From Bacteroidales bacterium (GTDB lineage Bacteria > Bacteroidota > Bacteroidia > Bacteroidales > P3): a DNA stretch of 64,000 nucleotides. Below the pieces are notes generated by a model. That model saw nothing but the letters and a program-made list of their open reading frames with translations, ran no database searches and had not been told where the DNA came from. The position numbers were made by a program, and so were the translations under genes. How positions within the stretch are numbered: the first letter of the stretch is position 1; the number at the start of each line of letters is the position of its first letter. The stretch is from NCBI GenBank assembly GCA_017934545.1, contig JAGBJI010000001.1, positions 1 to 64,000 of the forward strand, in the 5' to 3' direction. Shown here one piece after another: positions 18,687 to 27,422 of the stretch.

Positions 18687-19364
18687 ATGGAAACCAACGA
18701 ATCACAATTGTCCGTTTATATGAAAAATGTATGTCTTGCATACGACAAGACAGTGTTGACGGACGTAAATCTGAATATAAAAAAAGGAGAATTTGTTTAT
18801 CTTATAGGTAAAACCGGAGCGGGCAAGTCCACGCTTTTGCGGTGTTTATACGCCGACGTAGCCATAGGAAGCGGCGAAGCATCGGTGTGCGGTTTTAACC
18901 TTAAAAACATTTCCAAGAAAAACATTCCGCTCTTACGCAGAAAACTCGGCATTGTTTTCCAGGATATGCAGTTGTTGAACGACCGTACGGTTTACGAAAA
19001 CCTTGCTTTTGTTTTGAAAGCAACGGGAAACAAGGACAAAAACTTTATAAAGGAAAGAGTAACTCAATGCCTTAAAGACGTAGGATTGGACGACAAAGCC
19101 GCGGTTTACCCTTACAATCTTTCGGAAGGGGAGATGCAGCGTATTGTTTTGGCAAGAGCGATGGTCAATTCGCCCGAAATGATTATTGCAGACGAGCCTA
19201 CGGGCAATTTAGACCCGATAACAAGCGAGGAGATTGTCAAACTGTTGTTCCGTCTTAACAAAGAAAAAGGAACAACGGTGCTTATGGCAACGCACGATTA
19301 CCTTATAATAAACGATTTCCGCAGCCGTGTCATCTCATGTGAAGACGGCAGAATCATTGAATAA
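18687..19364 (+). CDS. ftsE: FtsE-like ABC ATPase
   Basis: 225 residues. It has Walker A GKTGAGKST, Q-loop VFQDMQLL, a signature variant LSEGEMQR in place of LSGGE, Walker B MIIADEPTGNLD and the switch His in ATHDY. The pattern VFQD...NDRTVYENLAFVL and the length fit FtsE, the cytoplasmic ATPase of FtsEX that activates peptidoglycan hydrolases at division. No ftsX is adjacent, so its membrane partner must be elsewhere. It follows the WecA-type gene by 5 bp, and its 3' end overlaps the convergent glycosyltransferase by 11 bases. Confidence 0.85.
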   Translation: METNESQLSVYMKNVCLAYDKTVLTDVNLNIKKGEFVYLIGKTGAGKSTLLRCLYADVAIGSGEASVCGFNLKNISKKNIPLLRRKLGIVFQDMQLLNDRTVYENLAFVLKATGNKDKNFIKERVTQCLKDVGLDDKAAVYPYNLSEGEMQRIVLARAMVNSPEMIIADEPTGNLDPITSEEIVKLLFRLNKEKGTTVLMATHDYLIINDFRSRVISCEDGRIIE

Positions 19365-20217
19365 AGAAATACAACTTGTAAATGTCCAACAACCGCAGGA
19401 TAGGGCGGTTTGAATGCAATTGTTTGTCAATGCACCCTGACACGGTGCGTACAAAACCTTTGTAAAGGGCGGTCAGACGGTATTTTTCCAACTTTTTGTA
19501 TGCACGGATTATGGAAAGATTGCCCAGCAAATCAGTATACGACGGATTGTTGTACAGTTTACGCAGATTTTTTTCTGCATTGACAGTGTCCGAAATAAAT
19601 TTGTCCGTAGTTTTAAGCCCTAAATGATAGACGCAATTGTCAATGTGCAGGATTGAAAATCCTTTTTGTTTCAGTTGTTCGCCGAAAACGGTGTCTTCGT
19701 GTCCGTATCCTTTAAGCGAAGAATCAAATTCAACGGCGTTGAACACGTCTTTGCGGATAAGGAAATTGTTTGTAGTGAAATGTTTTCGGCCTTCTTCCCT
19801 GTTTTTTCCGTTTTTCCAATGCAAAAAATATTCTTTCGTTACTGTTGAACGGTCTTTGTATTTTGTTCCTCCGCAGATAACGCAGTGTGAAGCGTCAATG
19901 TGGCGGAGATAGGTTGCGATGAAATTGTCCTCACAAGGCATGCTGTCGCAGTCCAAGAACAAAAGCCACTGTCCTTTTGCCTCTTTGGCAAGAAAGTTTC
20001 TTATTTTTGCTCTGCCCAAGTTCTCTTTCAATACAGTGTAGCGGGCATTCCCTGCCGTTATTTTGCCCAGATTTGACTGCACAAGTGATGTATCGGGCGA
20101 ACAATCGTCGGCAAAAATTATTTCATAATCAATTCCTGCTTTGCTGCATTGGGATACTAATTCCCCGCAAAGCCCGCTTACGTCATAATTATATACAGGT
20201 ACAAGTATTGAAAGCAT
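19354..20217 (-). CDS. family 2 glycosyltransferase
   Basis: 287 residues. A GT-A fold starts at once with LSILVPVYNYD, then FADDCSPD and the metal-binding FLDCDSMP (DxD-type). A C-terminal half has KGYGHEDTVFG, a segment often seen in GT2 polymer transferases. It is likely to transfer a sugar to a cell-surface polysaccharide. It is not in an operon with a recognisable polysaccharide cluster; its neighbours are aspA (tandem, upstream) and ftsE (convergent). Donor and acceptor are unknown. Confidence 0.85.
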   Translation of the reverse strand: MLSILVPVYNYDVSGLCGELVSQCSKAGIDYEIIFADDCSPDTSLVQSNLGKITAGNARYTVLKENLGRAKIRNFLAKEAKGQWLLFLDCDSMPCEDNFIATYLRHIDASHCVICGGTKYKDRSTVTKEYFLHWKNGKNREEGRKHFTTNNFLIRKDVFNAVEFDSSLKGYGHEDTVFGEQLKQKGFSILHIDNCVYHLGLKTTDKFISDTVNAEKNLRKLYNNPSYTDLLGNLSIIRAYKKLEKYRLTALYKGFVRTVSGCIDKQLHSNRPILRLLDIYKLYFFIQ

Positions 20218-20231
20218 ACATATATAATATA

Positions 20232-20266
20232 TAAGTCCTATCGGTTGTGTTAACCAATAGGACTTA
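20232..20266. terminator. hairpin between aspA and the glycosyltransferase gene
   Basis: TAAGTCCTATCGGTT (20232-20246) pairs with AACCAATAGGACTTA (20252-20266) with one mismatch and a 5-base loop. It is placed just after the aspA stop codon on the minus strand. The T tail on that strand is weak (TATATATTATA). Confidence 0.7.
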
Positions 20267-20283
20267 TACTTTTAATTAACGGA

Positions 20284-21744
20284 TTAAAGTTTTGCAAGTA
20301 TTGCTTCCAAAGTGTCTTTAATCTTATCTTGGTCAGCTTTTATGTCAAGGTTAACAGGTTGTATCATATTCTCAGGTTTGAATATGGTATCAAGTTGTTC
20401 TTGTGTAAGCACGCCGTTCTCCAATGCTATTTCGTAAACACCTTTTCCTGTTTTCTTTGCAATTTTTGCTATACGGGTGGAATTTTTGTAACCGATGTAA
20501 GGGTTCAATGCAGTAACCGTACCTATAGCTTTAGCAATAAAGTTTTTGCAGTTCTCTGCATCTGCTTCTATTCCGTCAATACACAATGTGCGTAACGTAT
20601 CAAAACCGTTGGTCAACAAGTTGATTGATTCAAACAAGCAATAAACTGCAACAGGTTCCATAACGTTAAGTTCCAATTGTGCGTTTTCGGAAGCCAACAT
20701 AACGGCTGTATCGTTTCCTATTACCTTGTAGCAAAGTTGGTTCATAACTTCAGGGATAACAGGGTTTACTTTACCCGGCATGATAGAAGAACCCGGCTGC
20801 ATTTCAGGCAAATGTACTTCTGCCAAACCGCAACGAGGACCCGAACCCATCAAACGCAAGTCGTTGCAAATCTTTATTGCACGCAATGCCGTTCTCTTCA
20901 ATTCGCTTGAAAGTCCAACCAAAGCACTTGTGTCAGGAGTTGCTTCTATTAGGTTTTCAGCCAATGTTACGTTCCAACCAGTGATTTCTCTCAACGCTTT
21001 AATACATAGTTCGGAATAACCCGGTTCTGCACAGATACCCGTACCTATTGCAGTAGCACCCATGTTTACTTCCAAAAGGTTTTCCCTTACTTTTTCAACG
21101 TCTTTTGCAGCTTTTCTCATCATCGTTGCAAATGCTCCGAAGCTTTGTCCCAATGTCATAGGAACTCCGTCCTGCAATTGCGTACGTCCCATCTTAACTA
21201 TATTCTTGAACTCTTCTGCTTTCTTTTCCAAAGATGCAGCACAGTCGTTGATGGCTTTAACTAATTTTTCTGCTTCTAAGTATAATCCAAAGTGGAATCC
21301 CGTAGGATAAGCATCGTTTGTTGATTGCGATGCATTGCTGTGGTCGTTAGGCGAGCAATATTGGTATTCTCCCGGTTTGTGACCCATTATCTGCAATGCA
21401 CGGTTAGCAATAACTTCGTTAGCATTCATGTTAACGGTAGTTCCTGCACCTCCTTGAATCATGTCGGAAAGGAAATATTCGTCAAGTTTTCCTTCTTTCA
21501 TTTCTTCACAAGCCTGAACCATTGCTTTGAATTGCTCGTCTGTCAATTTTCCCTGTGCATGGTTGGCAATTGCAGCACCGTGTTTAGTGATAGCAAAACC
21601 TTTGATAAAATTAGGATAAGCATTCATAGGAACGCCGGAGATTTTAAAATTGTTAAAACCTCTCAAACTCTGTACTCCGTACAACGCATCAACAGGCACG
21701 TTTAGTTCGCCTATCAAATCGCTTTCTTTTCTGAAATCTGCCAT
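20284..21744 (-). CDS. aspA: aspartate ammonia-lyase
   Basis: 486 residues. It deaminates aspartate to fumarate, which anaerobic Bacteroidales can reduce to succinate. Fumarase/aspartase superfamily signatures are clear: the SS-loop GSSIMPGKVNPV carrying the catalytic Ser, the SQSTNDAYPTGF block and the GRTQLQDGVPMTLGQ block. Length and the start (MADFRKESD) are typical. It is a single gene with a terminator behind it and array 4 upstream. It may work with the AspT-type and DASS transporters at 5.4-8.8 kb. Confidence 0.96.
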   Translation of the reverse strand: MADFRKESDLIGELNVPVDALYGVQSLRGFNNFKISGVPMNAYPNFIKGFAITKHGAAIANHAQGKLTDEQFKAMVQACEEMKEGKLDEYFLSDMIQGGAGTTVNMNANEVIANRALQIMGHKPGEYQYCSPNDHSNASQSTNDAYPTGFHFGLYLEAEKLVKAINDCAASLEKKAEEFKNIVKMGRTQLQDGVPMTLGQSFGAFATMMRKAAKDVEKVRENLLEVNMGATAIGTGICAEPGYSELCIKALREITGWNVTLAENLIEATPDTSALVGLSSELKRTALRAIKICNDLRLMGSGPRCGLAEVHLPEMQPGSSIMPGKVNPVIPEVMNQLCYKVIGNDTAVMLASENAQLELNVMEPVAVYCLFESINLLTNGFDTLRTLCIDGIEADAENCKNFIAKAIGTVTALNPYIGYKNSTRIAKIAKKTGKGVYEIALENGVLTQEQLDTIFKPENMIQPVNLDIKADQDKIKDTLEAILAKL

Positions 21745-21917
21745 TTTTTAATAAAAATTTTTATTAATTAGTTAATATTATTTAAATAACGAATATATAA
21801 CTTGAATTTTGTGATTTTATTGTGCGGTGTTGCAAAAAAAATATTAAAATACCGCCCGCAAACCGTAGATAAAAGGTTTTTTAACCGATGCCTTTTCATA
21901 TTTTACTATTGCCCTTT

Positions 21918-22057
21918 GCCTTTTTGTTTTCGCCCCTTCTGAAGATAAAAGCAAAAAAATCACATTTTTTGAGTCAAAAAAATAGGTTTTTTTAATAAAA
22001 AAATGTGATTTTTTTGAGATTGTTTCCGCAAAGGGCAAAAACCAAAACGCAAAAGGC
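21918..22057. repeat. 22-bp periodic intergenic array 4 (3 units, GCCC-type arms)
   Basis: Cores TCACAT (21960-21965), ATAGGT (21982-21987) and ATGTGA (22003-22008) are centred 22 and 21 bp apart, with runs of 7 A before and 6-7 T after. Arms GCCTTTTTG plus CGCCCCTTCTGAAG on the left face CCGCAAAGGGC plus GCAAAAGGC on the right. It occupies the tandem spacer between aspA and the macrodomain gene (21745-22106), where nothing else is seen. Confidence 0.88.
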
Positions 22058-22106
22058 AGATATGATTTGCGTTCGGGCTTTTGTAAATATTGCGTTTGCA
22101 GTTGTG

Positions 22107-22889
22107 TCAGTGCAAATTAAGCAGTTGTTTGTATATATTGAAATCCGTATCTTTGAATACGTTGAACACAACGGTCATTTCACTTGCACGGGTTTTGACA
22201 AAATCCCTGACGGTTGTGTATGCAATCTCGGCAGCCGACTGATTGGGAAAATGAAATTCGCCCGTGGATATGCAGCAAAAGGCAATGCTTTTCAAATTGC
22301 GGTTTAGGGCAAGGTCAAGGCATGAAAGATAGCAGTTTTTCAACAACGTACATTCTTCTTCGGTGGGTTGGTTGCCGTGTATTATAGGTCCGACGGTATG
22401 GATTACGTATCGGCACGGCAGATTGTAGGCTTCGGTGATTTTTGCCGACCCTGTAGGTTCGGGGTATCCTTGTTCATTCATCAAATCACTGCATTCGTTA
22501 CGCAATTGTACGCCTGCGGCGGAGTGGATAGCGTTGTCAATGCAGGCATGCAACGGATAAAAACAGCCGAGCAATTGACTGTTGGCTGCATTCACTATTG
22601 CGTCGGCAGCCAATTGCGTAATATCGCCCTGCCACAACTTTATATTGCTGCAAGACGCATCCTCAAGTTCAATATCGCTCAATTTAACCACGCCTTTTGC
22701 CTTCAATTCATTTTGAAGATACTCATCTTGCCGCCGTAAAAACTCTTCGCTTACGGGGCGTGGCATACGCATGTTGCACAATGCACGGAAAAGCCGCCGT
22801 TTTTCCTCCTTATCACACGGAATCTGCATTCCTGCAAAGCGGTTTTCCTCTTTTAAAAGATAATCAATCAAAAAATCCAAGCCTTCCAT
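22107..22889 (-). CDS. zinc-dependent macrodomain ADP-ribosyl hydrolase
   Basis: 260 residues from the ATG at 22889; an in-frame ATG at 22964 is further upstream but the -7 box lies between, so the shorter form is preferred. An N-terminal helical cap (about 1-75) precedes the macrodomain: GDI (88-90), VNAANSQLLGC (99-109), the zinc-site segment CFYPLHACIDN with Cys109, His114 and Cys116, and a late STGEFHFP loop. This is the Zn-macro class, which removes ADP-ribose from proteins and in several bacteria is paired with a class M sirtuin. Such a sirtuin is encoded 14 kb away (36946-37782). No lipoyl genes are adjacent. Confidence 0.88.
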   Translation of the reverse strand: MEGLDFLIDYLLKEENRFAGMQIPCDKEEKRRLFRALCNMRMPRPVSEEFLRRQDEYLQNELKAKGVVKLSDIELEDASCSNIKLWQGDITQLAADAIVNAANSQLLGCFYPLHACIDNAIHSAAGVQLRNECSDLMNEQGYPEPTGSAKITEAYNLPCRYVIHTVGPIIHGNQPTEEECTLLKNCYLSCLDLALNRNLKSIAFCCISTGEFHFPNQSAAEIAYTTVRDFVKTRASEMTVVFNVFKDTDFNIYKQLLNLH

Positions 22890-22908
22890 ATATTTATATG
22901 TGTTTGAT

Positions 22909-22917
22909 GCGTGCAAA
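22909..22917 (-). promoter_or_regulatory. -7 box TATCTTTGC for the macrodomain gene
   Basis: On the minus strand a perfect TATCTTTG-type box lies about 20-28 bases before the chosen ATG at 22889, which supports that start over the upstream ATG. Confidence 0.5.
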
Positions 22918-23025
22918 GATACAAAGGATTTGCAAAACTGCATTGATTGACCGCAGAAATTCAACTTTTTTGTTTACTTTTGCAGCAATGAAACCTATTT
23001 TTTAACCTTGATAAATCAATATAAT

Positions 23026-23484
23026 ATGAAATTATCTCGTGCATTTACGGCTATTGTGTTTGCCTTGATGTCGGCAGGTGCTTGTTTTGCAACCGCAGAT
23101 AACAAAACGGACAACAAGGAATATGAAGACATTTTGGTGCAATCCGCAACGGAAATTGACAAGATGTTCGGCGACAAAATAGACGAACACACCGTTGTCT
23201 TGGGTGCTGATTATATTAAAGACGGTTCGGTAAACAGATTTGTTTATTACTACGGTGTTTCGCCTTTGTTGTGGGACGATTTTGTGGAATCGTATTATTC
23301 GGGCGATGAGATGAAAACGGCGGTTTTTGAAGAGTTGGCAGCAACGGTTAAAGAGGACAATGATTTCAAACTGTTCATAAACATTTTGATTGAAATGAAT
23401 GCAGAGATGGCATACACCTATATATGCAGAAGCGAATACGTGTCATTAGTGTTTTCAACCGAAGATTTAAAGCAGTTGAAATAA
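23026..23484 (+). CDS. small secreted protein of unknown function
   Basis: 152 residues. MKLSRAFTAIVFALMSAG is a signal peptide ending near CFA. The mature part is acidic with mixed helix and strand, with no Cys pair or known motif that I recognise. A TACTTTTG -7 box lies at 22975-22982, which fits the start at 23026 rather than the in-frame ATG at 23008. It is a single gene closed by a strong terminator. Unlike most exported proteins here, it does not start with Gln after the predicted cleavage. Confidence 0.7.
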   Translation: MKLSRAFTAIVFALMSAGACFATADNKTDNKEYEDILVQSATEIDKMFGDKIDEHTVVLGADYIKDGSVNRFVYYYGVSPLLWDDFVESYYSGDEMKTAVFEELAATVKEDNDFKLFINILIEMNAEMAYTYICRSEYVSLVFSTEDLKQLK

Positions 23485-23541
23485 AGAATTACTTGTAATA
23501 TTTTTTGTTTCCGTACTAATGTAAAGCGGAAATAAAAATAT

Positions 23542-23567
23542 AAAGGGCAACCCAAGGGTTGCCCTTT
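23542..23567. terminator. bidirectional terminator hairpin
   Basis: AAAGGGCAACCC (23542-23553) pairs perfectly with GGGTTGCCCTTT (23556-23567) around a 2-base loop. It separates the convergent secreted-protein gene and ridA. Confidence 0.9.
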
Positions 23568-23594
23568 ATTGCAATCATCATCATACCAATGGTT

Positions 23595-23975
23595 TTAACC
23601 TTTGTAGGCTATGGCTTCTATTTCAACCAATACACCTTTAGGCAGTTTGACTACTGCAAACGCCGCTCTGGCAGGGAATGGTTCGTTGAAATATTGTGCA
23701 TATACTTCGTTCATAGCAGCGAAATCGTCCATTGAACTCAACAGGCACGTGGTTTTAACAACATCTGAAAAACCGTAACCTGCCTCTTTCAATATCGCTC
23801 CTACGTTTTCCAAAGCCTGTTTTGCCTGTGCGGTTATGCCTTGCGGCGTTTCGCCCGTAGCAGGATTGACAGGAATTTGGCCCGATATGAATAGCATTCC
23901 GTTACCTGCCTTTATTGCCTGTGAATAAGGTCCGATTGCGGCAGGTGCATTGTTTGTATGAATAGGTGTGTTCAT
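23595..23975 (-). CDS. ridA: RidA-family enamine/imine deaminase
   Basis: 126 residues, full length. It is a small trimeric protein that hydrolyses reactive enamines and imines formed by PLP enzymes such as threonine dehydratase. Family blocks are present: IGPYSQA near 14, the FISGQIP strand, and the C-terminal PARAAFAV with the conserved Arg, then VEIEAIA. It follows the M6 protease gene by 15 bp and may be carried on its message. Confidence 0.95.
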   Translation of the reverse strand: MNTPIHTNNAPAAIGPYSQAIKAGNGMLFISGQIPVNPATGETPQGITAQAKQALENVGAILKEAGYGFSDVVKTTCLLSSMDDFAAMNEVYAQYFNEPFPARAAFAVVKLPKGVLVEIEAIAYKG

Positions 23976-23990
23976 GATTTTTATCCGTTT

Positions 23991-26900
23991 TTATTTGTTT
24001 ACAATTAATTTCTTTGTCACAATCTTGTCACCGTTTAAGATTGTAATCACGTAAGTGCCTTCTTCAGCATTGTCAAGGCTTATCACTTTGTCGGTAAGGT
24101 CTGCGTTGGACTGCGAGTAAACGACCTGTCCCAAGGTGTTGGTGATAACAATGCTTTGAGCGTTTGCCATATTGCTTTTTACGTTGAACGTTCCGTTGTT
24201 TGTAGGGTTAGGCATTATGGTTACAAACTCTGCATTGTCAGCATCCGTAAGTGCATTGCTGTTGATAGTTATCTGTTTGGTTGACGAGTAAGCAGGGTCG
24301 CATTGACCGTTCTGTACTTTTACTCTGAACGAGTACGCACCTTCTTGGTTTATAATCTGGGTGAAAGTAGCCAAACCTGCATTTCCTGCAGACGACCACG
24401 ATTGTTCGTTGTCCGAAGATTGTTCCCAATCAACTACGCTTCCCTTGTATTTTCCTAAAGTCAGAGTGAAAGATTCTCCGGCTGTATAAGAGTCGGACAC
24501 AGAGGTGATAGAACCTCCTACGGATTCCAAAACTTCGATTGTAACGGTGTTTGAGTTTTCCTCAACCTTGCCGTCGGATATTGCAACACGGCGGAAATAA
24601 GTTGTTGAAGTCAATGCCTGCGGTTGGTAATTCACTTGGTCGTAAGTTCCGCTTGCAGTTTTCCATGCCGAACTTCCCGATTGTTCTTCCCATCTGTATG
24701 TAAACGAACCTAAACCTCCCGTTGCCTGTTGTCCGGTTAACTGTGCAGGAGTGGAACCTTTGCAAATTTGTTGGTCGGAAGCAATGGTGTTGTTGTTGAT
24801 TGCAGGATATTTGGTTGTGAAATTAGTCTTCGCACCGTAGAATGTGCCGTAAGAATTGGTTATATACGCACGGTAATAATATGTTTGGCCTGTTTCAAGT
24901 CCCGTAATATCGTGTGTAAACGCTCCCGTAGTTGCATCAGTTAAAGAAATAACGGTAGAATTCTCGTCATCCAACGCCGGAGCGGTCGCAGAAGAAGTGT
25001 TGTATACGAATCCTTTTGCAACGAATTCACCTGCACCCGTAAAGGTTAGGCTGCCGCGTAGAGTGGCAGAGTTCATTGTTATGTTGGTTGCTGATTGTGT
25101 GGAAATATAACCCAATCCTGTGCTGGTAGTTGTTGATTTTATGTTACCCAAAGCTATTTTTCCTTCGCTTGTTTTAACGAATGCACGGTAGTAATACAGT
25201 GTTCCGGGTTGCAAACCGGTGATTGTAGCACTGATAGAAGTCAAATCGCTGTTGTCGGTGTCGAAAACGGCACTGTCTTCGTTGAAATTGCAACTTGAAA
25301 GAGTGGAATAAACAATACCTTTTGCGGTTATTGTGGCATTGCCTAAATAAACTACTTTGCCGCTTGTGCTGAAAGACGAAACGGTGTTGCTGCCCGATAT
25401 GTTGTTAGTCTGAACGTCAGGAAGCGAAGAGTTGAAATTGAATATCATAACAGAGTCATTCACGTATTGGATGCCCGTTATGGAGATGTCAATCGTATCT
25501 CCCGAAACATATTTAGGCTCATTAGGGGCGCCAGCTGCGAAGAAAGTGGTGTTAGAAGAGCCGGGGAACGGAGTGGCTGCAGTGCTTATGTCACCGTCAG
25601 GACTTTTCTTGCCTACTTTTCCGTTGGCTGCTTCCAAGTACCATCCGCGTTTTTCAGGTTCGCAGTTGATTGTGTTTTTTCCGTATGACAACCAGTTGTT
25701 GATGGAATCCATCTGCCCGTGGTAGATTAACAATCCTTCGCCCGGAAGATAGGCATCAAAACCTTGTTTCTTCCTATGTTCAATGACAAGGAACTCTTTG
25801 TTTTTGTTAAGGTTTATTCTGTATGCTTTGTCTGTAGAAGCCCCTGATATGTAAGGCAACAGGATTGAATCCTGTGCTGCACTCAAAGTGTCAAAATCGG
25901 TAATCCAACCCGTTTCAAGTTTTTGTGCTGCACTCCAAAGACAAGGTGAGTTTGCATTGTTGTTGTAACATCCTTCGCACATAACGCTCCATGTACCCGT
26001 TGCGATTGAAGAACCGGTTGTAGTGCCTGACGGGCCGTAGTCAGTGTCGTATTCGTCAGGCAAACCCAATGCATGACCGAATTCATGGCAAAGAGTACCG
26101 ATGCTGGTTATGGTTTTGGACGGATAGTTCAACTCCGACTGAACGTTGTATGTGTCAATTTTTTTGTTGTTTTTAGGTGTCATGCCGCCGTATGCTTCCA
26201 ATGAGCCGCAGTGAGGCCAGATTTCGTTAGGATTACCCGAAGAACTTTGAGGTGTACCTGCATAGAAAATAATTATGTCGTCAACATATCCGTCGTTGTC
26301 GTTGTCAAAATGCGAGAAATCAACTCCGTCGTTGTATGCGGCGTTGACTGCATGTTTTACAAGGTTGCCCGTATTGTTTGCATATGCTGCCATAGTGCTT
26401 GAAAGTTGGTAAGGTCCGACAACCCTTATAGCAAGGTCAAACTTGCCTCCCGAATTGGTGTAGAAATAATCTCTTACACTGCCCGTACCTTTGTAATTCT
26501 GGGCGTAGCAAAGAGAATCAAAATCAGCCTTTGGCAAGCTGAAAGGTTTGTCACTTGAACCTACAAGGATTACCAACATGGAATCTTTTCCGATAGGCGG
26601 AACCAATTTCTTTGAAGCTTTAGTTCCCGCTTTGGCTTCCCAAGCTTTGTTGAATTGTTTTACCTGCGTTTGGGAATAGAACATGTGTTTGTCCTGCGTA
26701 GCAAGAAATTCGTTTTCCTTGGTGCTTCTCTCTTCTTTGTTTGCTGCAAGATAAGGCGAAGCCACCATGTTGCCCTGAATGTCTTTTGTGGCATAAACAA
26801 ACTCTCCGTTTGAGTTGTGAACCAAAGCGTAACCGTCTGTGGTTTCAGCCCAATGCATTCTTTCGTCACCTTTAAGTATAAAGGTCAATGTTTTGCCGTT

Positions 26901-27008
26901 AGATTGTTTGATTGTAACCGGTCTTTTGTCTGCCGGAACGGCCCATGCCATGATGCCCGTGAAGAGCAAAAGGCATAATGTCAGTGTTTTAATTACTTTT
27001 TTATACAT
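23991..27008 (-). CDS. secreted M6-type metalloprotease with fibronectin-like repeats and T9SS sorting domain
   Basis: 1005 residues. A signal peptide ends near AWA. A propeptide-like region follows (about 25-130), then the M6 metalloprotease domain with the zinc motif HEFGHALGLPDEYD (about 310) and a downstream SVMCEG Met-turn. Several Fn3-like repeats (about 535-740, with LYYYRAFV and TYYYRAYI) and an Ig-like stretch lead to a type A T9SS domain, from IMPNPTNNG to KKLIVNK. It should be a large cell-surface or released protease. It is transcribed leftward with ridA behind it; array 5 is in the divergent spacer upstream. Confidence 0.9.
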   Translation of the reverse strand: MYKKVIKTLTLCLLLFTGIMAWAVPADKRPVTIKQSNGKTLTFILKGDERMHWAETTDGYALVHNSNGEFVYATKDIQGNMVASPYLAANKEERSTKENEFLATQDKHMFYSQTQVKQFNKAWEAKAGTKASKKLVPPIGKDSMLVILVGSSDKPFSLPKADFDSLCYAQNYKGTGSVRDYFYTNSGGKFDLAIRVVGPYQLSSTMAAYANNTGNLVKHAVNAAYNDGVDFSHFDNDNDGYVDDIIIFYAGTPQSSSGNPNEIWPHCGSLEAYGGMTPKNNKKIDTYNVQSELNYPSKTITSIGTLCHEFGHALGLPDEYDTDYGPSGTTTGSSIATGTWSVMCEGCYNNNANSPCLWSAAQKLETGWITDFDTLSAAQDSILLPYISGASTDKAYRINLNKNKEFLVIEHRKKQGFDAYLPGEGLLIYHGQMDSINNWLSYGKNTINCEPEKRGWYLEAANGKVGKKSPDGDISTAATPFPGSSNTTFFAAGAPNEPKYVSGDTIDISITGIQYVNDSVMIFNFNSSLPDVQTNNISGSNTVSSFSTSGKVVYLGNATITAKGIVYSTLSSCNFNEDSAVFDTDNSDLTSISATITGLQPGTLYYYRAFVKTSEGKIALGNIKSTTTSTGLGYISTQSATNITMNSATLRGSLTFTGAGEFVAKGFVYNTSSATAPALDDENSTVISLTDATTGAFTHDITGLETGQTYYYRAYITNSYGTFYGAKTNFTTKYPAINNNTIASDQQICKGSTPAQLTGQQATGGLGSFTYRWEEQSGSSAWKTASGTYDQVNYQPQALTSTTYFRRVAISDGKVEENSNTVTIEVLESVGGSITSVSDSYTAGESFTLTLGKYKGSVVDWEQSSDNEQSWSSAGNAGLATFTQIINQEGAYSFRVKVQNGQCDPAYSSTKQITINSNALTDADNAEFVTIMPNPTNNGTFNVKSNMANAQSIVITNTLGQVVYSQSNADLTDKVISLDNAEEGTYVITILNGDKIVTKKLIVNK

Positions 27009-27422
27009 ATTACGTGTTGTTTTTATTATTTCAAAAAAAATAAAATACCAGTACCATAACGCAAAATTTTGAAATAAATTATATCAAAACCCGTACCACT
27101 GTCAAAAATTTTCATTTTTATGTGTTTTATTCACGCTTGTGAACCGCTGTAAATTGAATTTATAGTTGCCTTTTGTGAAAATAAAAATGCCCTTTCGCAT
27201 TTGATTTTTGCCCCTTCTGAAAGCAATGTGAAAAAAAATAGGTTTTTTGCCTCAAAAAAATAGGTTTTTTTACTCAAAAAATCACATTTTTTTTGAGATT
27301 ACTTTCGCAAGGGGCAAAATTAAAATGTAAAAGGGCGGCATTTTTAACGCAAAGGGGGTTAAACATTTGCACAATGATTTTGTCTAAATTACAGTTGATT
27401 TTCTTTTGAAAACGTATTTGTG
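27009..27422. other. divergent spacer between protease and TolC-type genes
   Basis: 414 bp without a supported gene. Array 5 (27183-27345) fills its middle. The rest is AT-rich and should hold the two promoters, but no clear -33/-7 pair was found. Confidence 0.6.
27183..27345. repeat. 22-bp periodic intergenic array 5 (prototype, long arms)
   Basis: Cores ATAGGT (27238-27243), ATAGGT (27260-27265) and TCACAT (27282-27287) are exactly 22 bp apart, between runs of 6-8 A and 6-8 T. Arms of about 45 bp are inverted: left AAAAATGCCCTTT then TTTTTGCCCCTTCTGAAAG; right CTTTCGCAAGGGGCAAAA then AAAGGGCGGCATTTTT. The whole could form one long hairpin or cruciform of about 160 bases. It lies between two divergent genes. 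Confidence 0.9.
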
